From Pseudomonas sp. St316 (lineage in GTDB: Bacteria > Pseudomonadota > Gammaproteobacteria > Pseudomonadales > Pseudomonadaceae), in assembly GCF_018325905.1 (NCBI RefSeq), contig NZ_AP021901.1, forward strand, positions 3,038,001 to 3,102,000: a stretch of DNA of 64,000 nt. The letters run 5' to 3'. This document shows positions 16,639 to 26,027 of the stretch, one piece after another (position 1 is the stretch's first letter; each line of letters begins with the position of its first letter). The position numbers and the translations under genes are program-made. Under the pieces are notes generated by a model. It had not been told where the DNA came from, ran no database searches, and saw only the letters and a program-made list of their open reading frames with translations.

Positions 16639-17631
16639 ATGAACAATTCCTACATGCTGCAGCCAGCGGTCTCGTCGGACCTGTTGCCGACGCTGCCGAT
16701 CAATCGGTTCCGCACCGCAGACATCGATGAACACGCCCGCAACATGGGTGGTTGGCAGGTTTGCTATGACCAGTTGACCCCCGGGCGCTTCGAAGGCGAG
16801 TTGATCGAGTTCCGCTCGGACTGGATGCAACTGGTGCGCGACCGCTCTAATCAGGCCATGACCAAGCAAGGCATGGCCTGGGAGGGCGCCATCACCTTCA
16901 GCGTGCCGCTGAGTGCCGATGGACCGGTCTTTTGCTCTGGGCACCCGATTATCGAGCCCAGCCTGTTGGTCGCCCGTGGCCAAAACCTGCCCGAGCTGCG
17001 CACACCCCAGCATCTCGATCTGCTCGGTGTCGCCATCGACGAGCAGGCGTTGGAGCATGTGCTGGAACGACAGGGCAGTCGCTTTCGAATTACCGATCTT
17101 CCCAAGTGTTACCGTCTCGGCAACTCGACGCTGCCCGCCGAGCTTGCGGCGTTGTTCGGTGAGCTTGAAGGTGGCGAGCAGGGGCGTGACTCGTTACTGG
17201 GTTACGAGTCGATCCGCCGTGGCCTGCGTGACACGGTGATGCTGCACATACTGGAATTGGTGGCGCCGGATGAGGTGCCGCCGCTCAACCCCACGGCGCG
17301 CAAACGCATGGTCGACCGCGCCCGGGAATATGCCTTGACCCATGTCGATGAGCCGCTGTCGATCCTCGACCTGTGCAACCACATCGGTGCCAGCCGGCGA
17401 AAACTGCAGTATTGCTTCCAGGAGACGCTGGGCATCAACCCCGTGGCCTATTTACGAGCATTGCGCCTCAATGCCGTGCGTCGTGAACTGCGCAGCGGCG
17501 GACAGGCCCAGGGTGTACAGGAAGTGGCAGCACGCTGGGGTTTCTGGCATTTGAGCCGGTTTTCCAGCGACTATCGAGTGCTGTTCGGCGAGACACCTTC
17601 ACAAACCCTGCGTCGCACGTATCTGTGCTGA
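16639..17631 (+). CDS. AraC family transcriptional regulator
   Basis: 330 residues from ATG at 16639 (MNNSYMLQPAVSSD), with AAGG upstream. The C-terminal 110 residues hold two helix-turn-helix segments (EPLSILDLCNHIGASRRKLQYCFQETLGINPVAYLRALRLNAVRREL and VQEVAARWGFWHLSRFSSDYRVLFGETPS). The N-terminal domain (FEGELIEFRSDWMQLVRDRSNQAM, SADGPVFCSGHPII) resembles the sensory part of EutR-like regulators. It probably controls the downstream SphA/MFS/amidase genes and the substrate-binding protein. The ligand is unknown. Confidence 0.9.
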   Translation: MNNSYMLQPAVSSDLLPTLPINRFRTADIDEHARNMGGWQVCYDQLTPGRFEGELIEFRSDWMQLVRDRSNQAMTKQGMAWEGAITFSVPLSADGPVFCSGHPIIEPSLLVARGQNLPELRTPQHLDLLGVAIDEQALEHVLERQGSRFRITDLPKCYRLGNSTLPAELAALFGELEGGEQGRDSLLGYESIRRGLRDTVMLHILELVAPDEVPPLNPTARKRMVDRAREYALTHVDEPLSILDLCNHIGASRRKLQYCFQETLGINPVAYLRALRLNAVRRELRSGGQAQGVQEVAARWGFWHLSRFSSDYRVLFGETPSQTLRRTYLC

Positions 17632-17701
17632 AAACGGATAACGGCTGACCGGTCGGCTCCCTAGGATGACCCCTACACCACATGGTCGGGAGGGGCATTC
17701 G

Positions 17702-18634
17702 ATGAATCAGAAGAATAAAACAAACGTCTTGCGCTGTACTGGGTTGACCCTGGGATTGATCGCTGTCTGTAGCGCTGCCCATGGTACCGAAAACGGCGCA
17801 CCGACCACGGCAGTCGGGGTCTACGATTTCGGCGCAGGCATGATGCCGCCGGCCACGCCCTTTGGCACCGTCGGCCTGCGAACCGCGTTCTATTCTGCCA
17901 ACGTGCAGAAAGATCGCCACGGCAAGTCTGCGGACAACAATTTCTCCCTGGATGTCTTGTCCATCGGCGTCGCCTACATGCGCATGACCGATTACACCGT
18001 GCTGGGTGCCAAGTATGGCTTCGGCGCCGTCGTGCCGTTTTTCCAGATGGACGCCTCGGTACAGGTGCCGACGCCTGTCGGTCCGCTGGACCTTGCGGCA
18101 GATCCGTTTCGCCTGGCTGACATCCAGGTGTTGCCGGTAATCCTGCAATGGACCCTGTCGCCGAACCTGTTCGTCAACGCCCAGTTCCAGATCCAGGCCC
18201 CCACAGGCGACTACGACAAGGATCGCTTGATCTCGCCGGGCCTCAACCACTGGACCTTCTCGCCGATCATCAACGCCACCTACCTCTCCGACAGCGGTTT
18301 TGAAGTGTCGTCCAGCTTTGAAGCCGACATCAACACCCGCAACCACGCCACCGACTACAAGAATGGCGTCGAGTACCGCCACGAATTCGCCGTGGGTCAA
18401 CACGTTGGCCCATGGACCGTGGGTGTGGGCGGTTATTACTACCGGCAATTCACCGATGACGATGCGCCGGGTCTGGAAGCGGCCAATCGCGCCCGGGTAT
18501 TGGCGGTCGGTCCGGCAGTGAGCTACTTCAAGCCCGGCATGCCTCCGGTGTGGCTGCATGTCTACAAGGAGCTCGATGCGCGAAACCGCGCCGAGGGCTA
18601 TACCGCGGCGCTGCGTATTTCTCAAAGTTTCTAA
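17702..18634 (+). CDS. SphA-like outer membrane protein
   Basis: 310 residues from ATG at 17702 (MNQKNKTNVLRCTGLTLGLIAVCSAAHGTENG), with AGGGG upstream and a signal peptide cleaved near AHG. The mature chain alternates aromatic and small residues like a beta-barrel (GVYDFGAGMMPPATPFGTVGLRTAFYSA, PWTVGVGGYYYRQF) and ends in Phe (ISQSF), an outer-membrane assembly signal. It matches the SphA/MetA-like family that takes up hydrophobic or aromatic compounds. It stands 12 bp before the MFS gene, so the two probably form an outer/inner membrane uptake pair. Confidence 0.8.
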   Translation: MNQKNKTNVLRCTGLTLGLIAVCSAAHGTENGAPTTAVGVYDFGAGMMPPATPFGTVGLRTAFYSANVQKDRHGKSADNNFSLDVLSIGVAYMRMTDYTVLGAKYGFGAVVPFFQMDASVQVPTPVGPLDLAADPFRLADIQVLPVILQWTLSPNLFVNAQFQIQAPTGDYDKDRLISPGLNHWTFSPIINATYLSDSGFEVSSSFEADINTRNHATDYKNGVEYRHEFAVGQHVGPWTVGVGGYYYRQFTDDDAPGLEAANRARVLAVGPAVSYFKPGMPPVWLHVYKELDARNRAEGYTAALRISQSF

Positions 18635-18646
18635 AAGGGGCTCGCC

Positions 18647-19903
18647 ATGAACCAATCAAGTTCCGTTTCAACGACGGCCAGCCCGTCGCGCCAGGCCGGT
18701 TGGCGTGAAGGGCTGGTGCTGATGCTGGGCAGCAGCCTGACGATCATGGGCTCGGTGATGGTCGCGCCGATCCTGCCCAGGTTGGGCGCCGAATTCGGCC
18801 CCATGGAACCTCGCGCCGATCTGCTGGTGCCGTTGGCCGTCACTGGGCCAGCCCTGGCGATTGCCTTGTGCGCGCCTTTGGCCGGCTGGTTGGCCGACCG
18901 GGTTGGGCGCAAGGCCTTGCTGGTGATTACCACGGTGCTCTACGCCTTGCTCGGCGCGCTGCCGGCGCTGCTCGATAGCCTGCCTTCGATTGTCGGTGCG
19001 CGGCTGTTGTTCGGTTGTACGGAGGCGGCGGTGATGACCTGCTGCGCAGCCTTGATTGCTGACTATTGGCAGGGCGAGGAGCGGTTGCGCTACGTCAACC
19101 GGCAGGTGGTGACCATCGGCCTGGTGGGGGCGCTGTTTTTCGTGGTGGGCGGGGTGCTCGGCGAGCATTCGTGGCGGGCGCCGTTTCTCCTGTATTTGCT
19201 GCCATTGCTGCTGGTGCCGGCCATGATGAAGGTGCTCTGGGAGCCGCCGGTGGCGAAGCTGCAGGGGGTCGAGCAGAGCGTCGATGAGTCGGGACCGGCC
19301 AAGGTCGCCGTGCTGCAACTGATGGTCGGCTACCTGATGATCCTGGGCGGCATGGTCCTGACGTTCATCATGCCGATCCAGGCGCCGATGCTGTTGGCAA
19401 GCCTGGGCGTCACCTCCAGCACGATGATCGGCCTGGCTGCGGGGTTGAGCCTGTTGGCGACCCTGGGCGGTTCGCTGATGTGGCCGTTGCTGCGCCGCCG
19501 CTTCGGCATCGCTGGTTGCAACGCACTGTTGCTCGGCCTGATGGGCCTGGGGTTGTGGCTGCTGATGCGCGCACAGAGCTACAACGCCGTGCTGGTGGCA
19601 GTGTTCATCCAGGGCCTGGGGGCCGGGTTGCTGGTGCCCAATGTGATGGCGCCGGTGATGAATGCCCTGACCGCCAGTACCCGTGGCCGGGGCTTGGGCG
19701 GGTTTACCTCGTGCCTGTATATCGGCCAGTTCGTCAGTCCGCTGGTGGTGGCCTTGGTGGTTGTCTTCGCCGGTGACCTGCGGCACGCCATCGAGTGGCT
19801 GGCCCTGGCCAGTTTTGCCCTGGCGCTGCTCTGGGTCGTTGCCGGCCTGCGAGCACGGGGCCAAGGGCAGGCGAGCACCGTTGGATCACATCAATCGTCA
19901 TGA
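18647..19903 (+). CDS. MFS transporter
   Basis: 418 residues with 12 predicted membrane segments. The loop 2-3 motif GWLADRVGRKALLVIT is present, and the central loop follows segment six (WEPPVAKLQGVEQSV). The substrate is not evident. Its position between an SphA-like porin and an amidase suggests import of the amide substrate, although the open structure also fits an exporter. The stop overlaps an in-frame ATG of the next gene (ATGA at 19900). Confidence 0.9.
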   Translation: MNQSSSVSTTASPSRQAGWREGLVLMLGSSLTIMGSVMVAPILPRLGAEFGPMEPRADLLVPLAVTGPALAIALCAPLAGWLADRVGRKALLVITTVLYALLGALPALLDSLPSIVGARLLFGCTEAAVMTCCAALIADYWQGEERLRYVNRQVVTIGLVGALFFVVGGVLGEHSWRAPFLLYLLPLLLVPAMMKVLWEPPVAKLQGVEQSVDESGPAKVAVLQLMVGYLMILGGMVLTFIMPIQAPMLLASLGVTSSTMIGLAAGLSLLATLGGSLMWPLLRRRFGIAGCNALLLGLMGLGLWLLMRAQSYNAVLVAVFIQGLGAGLLVPNVMAPVMNALTASTRGRGLGGFTSCLYIGQFVSPLVVALVVVFAGDLRHAIEWLALASFALALLWVVAGLRARGQGQASTVGSHQSS

Positions 19904-19920
19904 CACAAGGAACCTTGAAC

Positions 19921-21378
19921 ATGGGTATGCAAGACATCCACCAGTTGATGGACAGTGAAGATGCCACGGCGCTGGCCGAGTGGGTCAGGCGTGGCGAGGT
20001 CCAGCCTGGCGAGTTGCTGGAAACCGCCATCGAGCGTCTGGAGCGGGTCGAGCCACAGCTCAATGCGGTGGCCGAGCGCTTGTACGATTCGGCCCGGCAG
20101 GCGGCCCGCACGCCACAGGTTGGCCAAGGCCTGCTGGCCGGTGTGCCGACGTTGATCAAAGACCTGTTTTCGCCGGTCCACGGCGCGGCGATGACCAACG
20201 GCTCTCGCGCACTGGGTGACTTTCGTGCGGATTTCGAATCGGAAGTCGTGGCGCGTTTGCGCCGTGCCGGATGCCAGGTGATGGGCACCAGCACATCGCC
20301 GGAGTTCGGCACCTCGTATTCCACCGAGTCCGCGCGCTTTGGTGCCACGCGCAATCCCTGGAGTACCGATCACAGCGCTGGTGGCTCCAGCGGGGGCGCG
20401 GCGGCGCTGGTGGCGGCCCGCGTGGTGCCATTCGCCCATGGCAACGATGGCGGAGGTTCATTGCGTGTGCCGGCGTCTTGCTGTGGCGTGTTCGGCTTCA
20501 AGCCCAGTCGTGGCTTGCTGCCGTCGGGCCCAATGGTGGGCGAGGGCTGGGCCGGAATGGGCACGCCTCATGCGATCACCTTGTCGGTGCGCGACAGTGC
20601 GGCGCTGCTGGACGCCACCGCCGGGATGGACCTGGGCGCGCCTTACGCTGCGCCGATGCAGGCGTTGCCGTATGTGATGGCGGTGCAGGCTGATCCCAAA
20701 CCGCTGCGCATAGCCCTGGTCGAGCAGCTCGGGCCTTGGCCTACGTCACCACAGAGCCTTCAGGCGGTGGGCGAGGCCGCGCGGTTGTGCGAGTCGTTTG
20801 GGCATCGTGTCGAAGCGGTGAGCCTGCCGGTGGGGTTGCTGGAGTTCCTCGACCAGGTGTTCACCATCATTGGTGCCAGCACCCGTCACTATGTCGACCT
20901 GCTGGGCCAGATGCGCGGGTTTGCCGTACAGGCCGAAGAACTGGAGGTGCGTACCCGGATCATCTTGCGGGACAAGGGCAACGTCAGCGGCGCCCAATAT
21001 GCGGCGGCGGTGGAGTGGATTCACGCCCTCGGCCGGCAGTTGGCGGTGTTCATGCAGGATTACGACGTGATCCTGACCCCGGTCCTGACCCGTGAACCGA
21101 TGACGATTGGCGAGCTTGATCTGCAGGATGTGTGCATGAGCCTGGATCAACTGATCGAGCGCTACCACAGCTATGCGCCGTTCACTGCATTGTTCAATGC
21201 CAGCGGTCAGCCGGCGATGTCGGTGCCATTGTCCTGGAGCGCCAATGGCCTGCCGATGGGGGCGCATTTTGCCGGTCGCTTTGGCGAGGAAAGCACCTTG
21301 CTGGCCCTGGCTGGCCAACTGGAACGCGCCCAACCCTGGCGCGGCCGAGTCCCACCGGTCAACGCCTGCCGGCGTTAA
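19921..21378 (+). CDS. Amidase (amidase signature family)
   Basis: 485 residues from ATG at 19921, preferred over the ATG at 19900 because AAGGA lies ten bases upstream. The Ser-cisSer-Lys triad is complete: Lys in VPTLIKDLFSP, the cis-Ser in HSAGGSSGGAAAL, and the nucleophile in GNDGGGSLRVPASCCG. The family hydrolyses amides in the cytoplasm; the sequence is closest in feel to 6-aminohexanoate-cyclic-dimer hydrolase and glutamyl-amidotransferase-like amidases. It is the last gene of the SBP-AraC-SphA-MFS-amidase set, so the pathway probably imports and hydrolyses an aryl or alkyl amide. Confidence 0.92.
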   Translation: MGMQDIHQLMDSEDATALAEWVRRGEVQPGELLETAIERLERVEPQLNAVAERLYDSARQAARTPQVGQGLLAGVPTLIKDLFSPVHGAAMTNGSRALGDFRADFESEVVARLRRAGCQVMGTSTSPEFGTSYSTESARFGATRNPWSTDHSAGGSSGGAAALVAARVVPFAHGNDGGGSLRVPASCCGVFGFKPSRGLLPSGPMVGEGWAGMGTPHAITLSVRDSAALLDATAGMDLGAPYAAPMQALPYVMAVQADPKPLRIALVEQLGPWPTSPQSLQAVGEAARLCESFGHRVEAVSLPVGLLEFLDQVFTIIGASTRHYVDLLGQMRGFAVQAEELEVRTRIILRDKGNVSGAQYAAAVEWIHALGRQLAVFMQDYDVILTPVLTREPMTIGELDLQDVCMSLDQLIERYHSYAPFTALFNASGQPAMSVPLSWSANGLPMGAHFAGRFGEESTLLALAGQLERAQPWRGRVPPVNACRR

Positions 21379-21382
21379 AACC

Positions 21383-21473
21383 GTGGGAGCGAGCTTGCTC
21401 GCGATGGCGTCGGGGCAGTCGATATCCTCATTAACTGACCCTCCGCTATCGCGAGCAAGCTCGCTCCCACAGG
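21383..21473. repeat. REP doublet (REPIN)
   Basis: GTGGGAGCGAGCTTGCTCGC and its inverted copy face each other about 90 bp apart, downstream of the convergent amidase and aldehyde dehydrogenase genes. This is the common pseudomonad REPIN; it can fold into a long hairpin and may end transcription from both sides. Confidence 0.92.
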
Positions 21474-21519
21474 GGATTTGTGATGGTCGCGAATACCCTT
21501 GGACGACCCGGAACAAATC

Positions 21520-21543
21520 GTGGGAGCAAGCTCGCTCCTACAA
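21520..21543. repeat. Single REP element
   Basis: A lone palindrome beginning GTGGGAGCAAGCTCGCTCC, 46 bp after the REPIN and before the aldehyde dehydrogenase stop. Confidence 0.85.
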
Positions 21544-21592
21544 GGGGATTTTGCTGGGTAGGGCTCTGGGGGTGTCCCAGAGCCCTTGAACG

Positions 21593-23080
21593 TCAGTAGC
21601 GGATCATCACCGACTTCAGTTCGGTGTAGTCATCAATGAATGCACTGCCAAATTCCCGGCCTATCCCTGAAGATTTGCTGCCGCCAAAAGGCACCGCCGG
21701 GTCGAGCAGGGTGTGCATGTTCACCCAGACCGTGCCTGCTTCGATGGCGGGAACCATGCGCAGGGCTTTGCCCAGGTCGTTGGTCCAGAGGCTGGCGCTG
21801 AGGCCGTAGGGTGTGTCGTTCATCAGTTCCAGCAGTTCCTCCTCAGTGTCGTAAGGGAAGAAAGTCGCAATCGGGCCGAAGGTTTCTTCGTTGAGCAGGG
21901 CATCGTCGCGGTGGTTGGCGAGGATGATCGTGGGTTCGACGTAGCACCCCGGCCCATCGATCAGCTTGCCTCCATGGATGATGATGTTGTTCTGCGCGCG
22001 GGCCTTGGCGAAGAATTCCGCGAGTTTGAGCTGGTGCTGGCGGTTGGTTACTGGACCGAATTCGGTGCGTTCGTCCAGGGGCGAGCCGATGGTGAGCTTG
22101 CTCAGGCGCTGGGTGAGTTTGTCCGTGATCGACTCGATCTGCGAGCGATGGACGAAGAACCGTTCCGCCGCCGCGCAGATTTGCCCCGAATGCAGGAACC
22201 CCGCCTCGATGATGCCGTTGACCGCCACCTCGGGATCGATATCAGGCAGGAACCCCGCTGCATTCTTCCCGCCCAGTTCCAGGGTCGCGCGGGTCAATCC
22301 GGCGCCCATGGCCGCCTGGCCCACCGCCAGGCCAGTGGGCACGGAACCGGTGAATGAAACCTTGTTGGTGCCCGGGTGTTCGATCAGCCCTTTGCCCACC
22401 TGGCCGCCGCCGGTCAACACGTTCAGGGCACCCGCCGGAAGGCCGGCTTCCATCGCCAGTTCAGCGATGCGCAGGATGGTCAGCGGGGTGAACTCGCTGG
22501 GCTTGATGATGACGCTGCAACCGGTCACGAGGGCTGATGCCAGTTTCCAGATGGCGATCATGGTGGAAAAATTCCACGGCACGATGCCGACCACCACCCC
22601 GACCGGCTCGCGCAAGGTGAACGCGGTGTAGCGCTCACCGGCGAAGGAGGGCAACGATGGGGTGATCGTCTCGCCATTGATCTTGGTTGCCCAGCCGGCG
22701 TAGTAACGCAAAAAGTGCGCGGCCTGATCGACTTCGAAGGCCCGGGAGATGTGGATGATCTTCCCGGACTGGCAGGTTTCGATCTGCGCCAGCTCTTCGC
22801 GGTTACGTTCCAGCAGGTCTGCCAACTTGAGCAACACATGGCCGCGGACCGCGGGTGCCGTTTGGGACCACTGCTTGAAGCCGCGGCGGGACGACGCCAC
22901 CGCTGCATCAATGTCGCCGGGCGTGGCGTCGCTGACCTGGGCGATGACTTGGCCGGTGGCGGGGTTGACGACGTCCAGCGTCTGGCTGCTCTGGCTTTCG
23001 ACGTAGCCACCGTCGATGAACAGGGCGTGATGTCTACCGAGGAAGTCTTGAACCTGAGGCAGCAGGGCAATATCGCTCAT
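21593..23080 (-). CDS. Aldehyde dehydrogenase, phenylacetaldehyde dehydrogenase-like
   Basis: 495 residues. NAD-binding motifs PWNFSTMIAIWKLASAL and FTGSVPTG, the catalytic Glu in ATLELGGKNAA, the catalytic Cys in HSGQICAAAERF, and the C-terminal PFGGSKSSGIGREFG are all present, so the enzyme should be active. Length and sequence fit FeaB/StyD-type enzymes that oxidise phenylacetaldehyde or 4-hydroxyphenylacetaldehyde to the acid with NAD. The FeaR-like regulator and MoaF gene nearby support an aromatic-amine pathway. Specificity is inference from family and context. Confidence 0.88.
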   Translation of the reverse strand: MSDIALLPQVQDFLGRHHALFIDGGYVESQSSQTLDVVNPATGQVIAQVSDATPGDIDAAVASSRRGFKQWSQTAPAVRGHVLLKLADLLERNREELAQIETCQSGKIIHISRAFEVDQAAHFLRYYAGWATKINGETITPSLPSFAGERYTAFTLREPVGVVVGIVPWNFSTMIAIWKLASALVTGCSVIIKPSEFTPLTILRIAELAMEAGLPAGALNVLTGGGQVGKGLIEHPGTNKVSFTGSVPTGLAVGQAAMGAGLTRATLELGGKNAAGFLPDIDPEVAVNGIIEAGFLHSGQICAAAERFFVHRSQIESITDKLTQRLSKLTIGSPLDERTEFGPVTNRQHQLKLAEFFAKARAQNNIIIHGGKLIDGPGCYVEPTIILANHRDDALLNEETFGPIATFFPYDTEEELLELMNDTPYGLSASLWTNDLGKALRMVPAIEAGTVWVNMHTLLDPAVPFGGSKSSGIGREFGSAFIDDYTELKSVMIRY

Positions 23081-23287
23081 GAGGGTTTCCTGATCACGAA
23101 TAGGGAAAGCCTCGAGGGTAATCCCGGCAGGACCGTCCAGCTTGACTGTGCCTGCCGCGCCCTATGTCTGTGGCTGCCAGCCTGCGTGTTGGCAGCCAGG
23201 AGCAAGGCCCCGTGCAGGCAGGAACAAGCCAGCCTGGCCGGTTTGCGATCAGATCCGGGTTTCGACTTGATGGCATAGGGGCGGGCG

Positions 23288-24256
23288 ATGTTTCTCCAGA
23301 CCAACAAACAGAAACTGGCGTTGACTGCACAAGTGCACCGCGTGCTGACCGGCGAAACGGAGCACACGCCGCAGCTCGACGCTTATCCGCAGCTGCGCAC
23401 CCTCCTTGAGCAGCATGCACGGCAGATGGTGAGCGCGACTGCACATCTGCAACAGGTCGAAGCACAGGTACGGGCGCAAACGCTGCAATGGCAGCAGAGC
23501 GAGCGTGAGTTGCACATGGCTCGCCAGCAACTGGAACAAACCCGTGCGCGCGAGCAGGTGCTTGACATCCGCTTGGACGAACTCAGCCAGCAGCTGCAGC
23601 AACAACGCCAGGATGCGCAGATCTGGGAGTTGCTGCAATCGACCCTGACAGAAGGCTGCTGGGATATCACGGTCGTCAACGGTGATCTCCAGCACCCGGC
23701 CAGTGGCATGCGCTTTTCCAGTCAGTTCCGTTCGCTGCTGGGGTATGGGCCGGATGACTTGCCCGATGGCTGGGATGCCCAGGTCGGCATCACTCACCCG
23801 GACGACTTGCCCAAGATCATGGCCATTTTCGACCGGGAAATCCTTGGCTCCCAGGGCAGCGGTGAGTACGTCTTTGAATACCGGATGCGCCACAAGACCC
23901 GGGATTACATCTGGTGTCGTGAACGCGGTCGGGCAGTACGCGACTCGCATGGGCAACTGGTGCGAGTCATTGGTGCGGTGCGTGATATCAGCGATGAGCG
24001 TTCGGCCCAGTCCACCCATCAGCGCATGCTCGAACAGAACCAGGTGACCTACGCCCAGATCGCCACGGTGGTGGCGGTGATCAAGGGCATTGCCGACCAG
24101 ACCAATCTGCTCGCCTTGAACGCCGCGATTGAAGCGGCCAGGGCCGGAGATGTCGGGCGCGGTTTCTCGGTGGTGGCCGATGAGGTGCGCAAGCTGGCGC
24201 AGAGTACCCGGCAGGCGACCCATCAGATCCAGACCATGTTGCATCAGCACAGATAA
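23288..24256 (+). CDS. Soluble PAS-containing methyl-accepting chemotaxis protein
   Basis: 322 residues without membrane segments. Residues 30-115 form a Gln-rich coiled coil, 115-235 a PAS/PAC domain ([66 protein letters not shown]), and the end is a chemoreceptor signalling tip ([34 protein letters not shown]). The signalling part is short, lacking a long adaptation helix bundle and a clear C-terminal methylation region. It may sense redox or energy state, or an intracellular aromatic intermediate. It is divergent from the aldehyde dehydrogenase across 207 bp in which I see no further gene. Confidence 0.88.
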   Translation: MFLQTNKQKLALTAQVHRVLTGETEHTPQLDAYPQLRTLLEQHARQMVSATAHLQQVEAQVRAQTLQWQQSERELHMARQQLEQTRAREQVLDIRLDELSQQLQQQRQDAQIWELLQSTLTEGCWDITVVNGDLQHPASGMRFSSQFRSLLGYGPDDLPDGWDAQVGITHPDDLPKIMAIFDREILGSQGSGEYVFEYRMRHKTRDYIWCRERGRAVRDSHGQLVRVIGAVRDISDERSAQSTHQRMLEQNQVTYAQIATVVAVIKGIADQTNLLALNAAIEAARAGDVGRGFSVVADEVRKLAQSTRQATHQIQTMLHQHR

Positions 24257-24291
24257 CAGATAACAGGCTAATCGCTACCCCGCAGCTACGT

Positions 24292-24405
24292 AGGCGCTGC
24301 GTAGGCGCTGTCGAGTGCAACGAGGCTGCGATCTTTCCCCAGGCACTTGAGTCCCAAGCGAAAGATCAAAAGCTCGCAGCCTTCGTCAGCTCCCACGGTC
24401 GGCCG
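24292..24405. repeat. Imperfect palindromic repeat, second REP family
   Basis: AGGCTGCGATCTTTC and the roughly inverted GAAAGATC...GCTCGCAGCCTTCG face each other here. The same core recurs at 46512-46592, so this is a second dispersed palindrome family, distinct from the GTGGGAGC REP. Confidence 0.7.
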
Positions 24406-24406
24406 T

Positions 24407-25735
24407 CTAGAACGGAACCGCCACCACCAACTGGCTGTAGACGTTGGTGCCGTTGCCGCCGACCTGATTGCCACCGCTGTCCGCATCCTTCTCAGGCTTG
24501 TACAGGCCCACCAGCGGCGTGACGATCAGGTGCTCATTCAACGCCCATTCCACGTACAGGTCCAGCTCCTGCGCATCGAGATTCAGCGCTTCACGGGTAT
24601 GCAGGGTCTGGTAGTCGAAGAACAGTGCACCAATGGTCACCGTTTCTGCCGGCTTGAGCTTGAGGCCCACGTGCTGGATGGCGGTGTTGCTGTTGAACGG
24701 GCCGGCATAGTTGCCCGCCACTTCACCCTGGAACCAGGTGCCATAGCCGCGGTTCTGCCCGTTGAACATCGAGTCCCAGCCTTTGGAGTAGCGGCTGTAG
24801 CGATAGGTCAGGTCCGGCGTCCAGGGCAGGTCGGCGAAGGTGTAGCCGGCTTCGGTGTACCAGGCTTTCTCCGGGCCCGCGTCCTTGTCCTGCCAGGCAT
24901 ACTCGAAGGAAAAGTGGGCATTCTCGATACCGGCATTCCCGGCGCCGCGCAGGCTGTAGATGTCCATGCCTTCACGCTGTTTCTGGAAGTCGCTGGCGTA
25001 GCGGTCATCGACGTTGATGCCGTGGATGTAGGTCAGTCCCAGGGTGCCAGGCGCGGCAGTGTATTCCAGGGTGCTGGCGGCCATCTCGGTGTTGGCCTGG
25101 GCGCGGTTGTCGGACTTGATCCACATCAGGCTGCCATGCACGCCTTCCTTGCCGCCCAGACGCACTACAGCGGTTTCGTCGAAGGCATGCCGGGCCGCCA
25201 GGTAATAGGCACCGCCACGGTTGAGGTCGCCATCGGCTACGCCTTTGCCCAGGTTCAGGCCATCGTCGTTGATGATGAAACCGTCACCCAGGGTGATTAC
25301 CTGGCGGCCGTAGGACAGGTCGACACCGTCTTTGCCCAATGCCGGGAACAGATCCCCCGAACGCCAGCCGGCAAAAGCTTCATCGAACTGGGTGGTGCGT
25401 TCGGACCCATCGCTCAAACCGGCTGCGTCGCCATCGCCCCAGGTGCCGGAGCTGACCAGGTTGGCCGTGCCGTAGACACTGCCCAGGCCGCCGAGTGTCT
25501 GGTCGATACTCAGGCCATACTTGATGAAACCTTCGCGCCAGCTCGAACCGCCGGCGGTGCCGTCGTAGTTCTTGCGGCTGTTGAACAGCCCGTAGACCGC
25601 CAGGAAGTTACCGGTGACGGTGGTGTCTTCGTCGGCGTAAAGCTCATAGGCCTGGGCCGATGAATCGGCGACCAGCAGGGCAATGCCCAGGCCGATGGCG
25701 TTGCGCAGCAAAGGTGTACGGCGTGTGTGCTCCAT
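24407..25735 (-). CDS. Outer membrane porin-like protein
   Basis: 442 residues from ATG at 25735, with GGGGAA upstream. The signal peptide MEHTRRTPLLRNAIGLGIALL continues to VADSSAQA and is cleaved before YELY. The mature protein is rich in Tyr, Trp and Gly in alternating patterns (FKKQ-type loops, WYTEAGYTFADLPWTPDLTYRYSRYSKG) and ends VVAVPF with the terminal Phe of outer membrane barrels. It probably admits the aromatic amine or related solute used by the neighbouring permease. The specific porin family is not certain. Confidence 0.8.
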   Translation of the reverse strand: MEHTRRTPLLRNAIGLGIALLVADSSAQAYELYADEDTTVTGNFLAVYGLFNSRKNYDGTAGGSSWREGFIKYGLSIDQTLGGLGSVYGTANLVSSGTWGDGDAAGLSDGSERTTQFDEAFAGWRSGDLFPALGKDGVDLSYGRQVITLGDGFIINDDGLNLGKGVADGDLNRGGAYYLAARHAFDETAVVRLGGKEGVHGSLMWIKSDNRAQANTEMAASTLEYTAAPGTLGLTYIHGINVDDRYASDFQKQREGMDIYSLRGAGNAGIENAHFSFEYAWQDKDAGPEKAWYTEAGYTFADLPWTPDLTYRYSRYSKGWDSMFNGQNRGYGTWFQGEVAGNYAGPFNSNTAIQHVGLKLKPAETVTIGALFFDYQTLHTREALNLDAQELDLYVEWALNEHLIVTPLVGLYKPEKDADSGGNQVGGNGTNVYSQLVVAVPF

Positions 25736-26027
25736 GGTGGATTCCCCAGTGCGATAGGACAGTAGAGCGCGCATTAAGGGGAGTGCTACCCGGGGATGTC
25801 TTTCACCTGCCTGCCATGGAGTTGACTCAGACCGCCAGCGCGGCGGTGTTGGCAGGCAGCAACAAAACCGGCGGCAGACATGGGCAAGACGCCCAGGGTG
25901 GCGCGGCGCAGAGTAATGCTGCACGCAACGCCGTTTCGATCAGTGACCGGTTGGGGAAGGCATGATCGCCGGTTCCTGGACGGCTGTGGCAAACATACTA
26001 AAAATCCGCTTTCGAGGACCTTGCACC

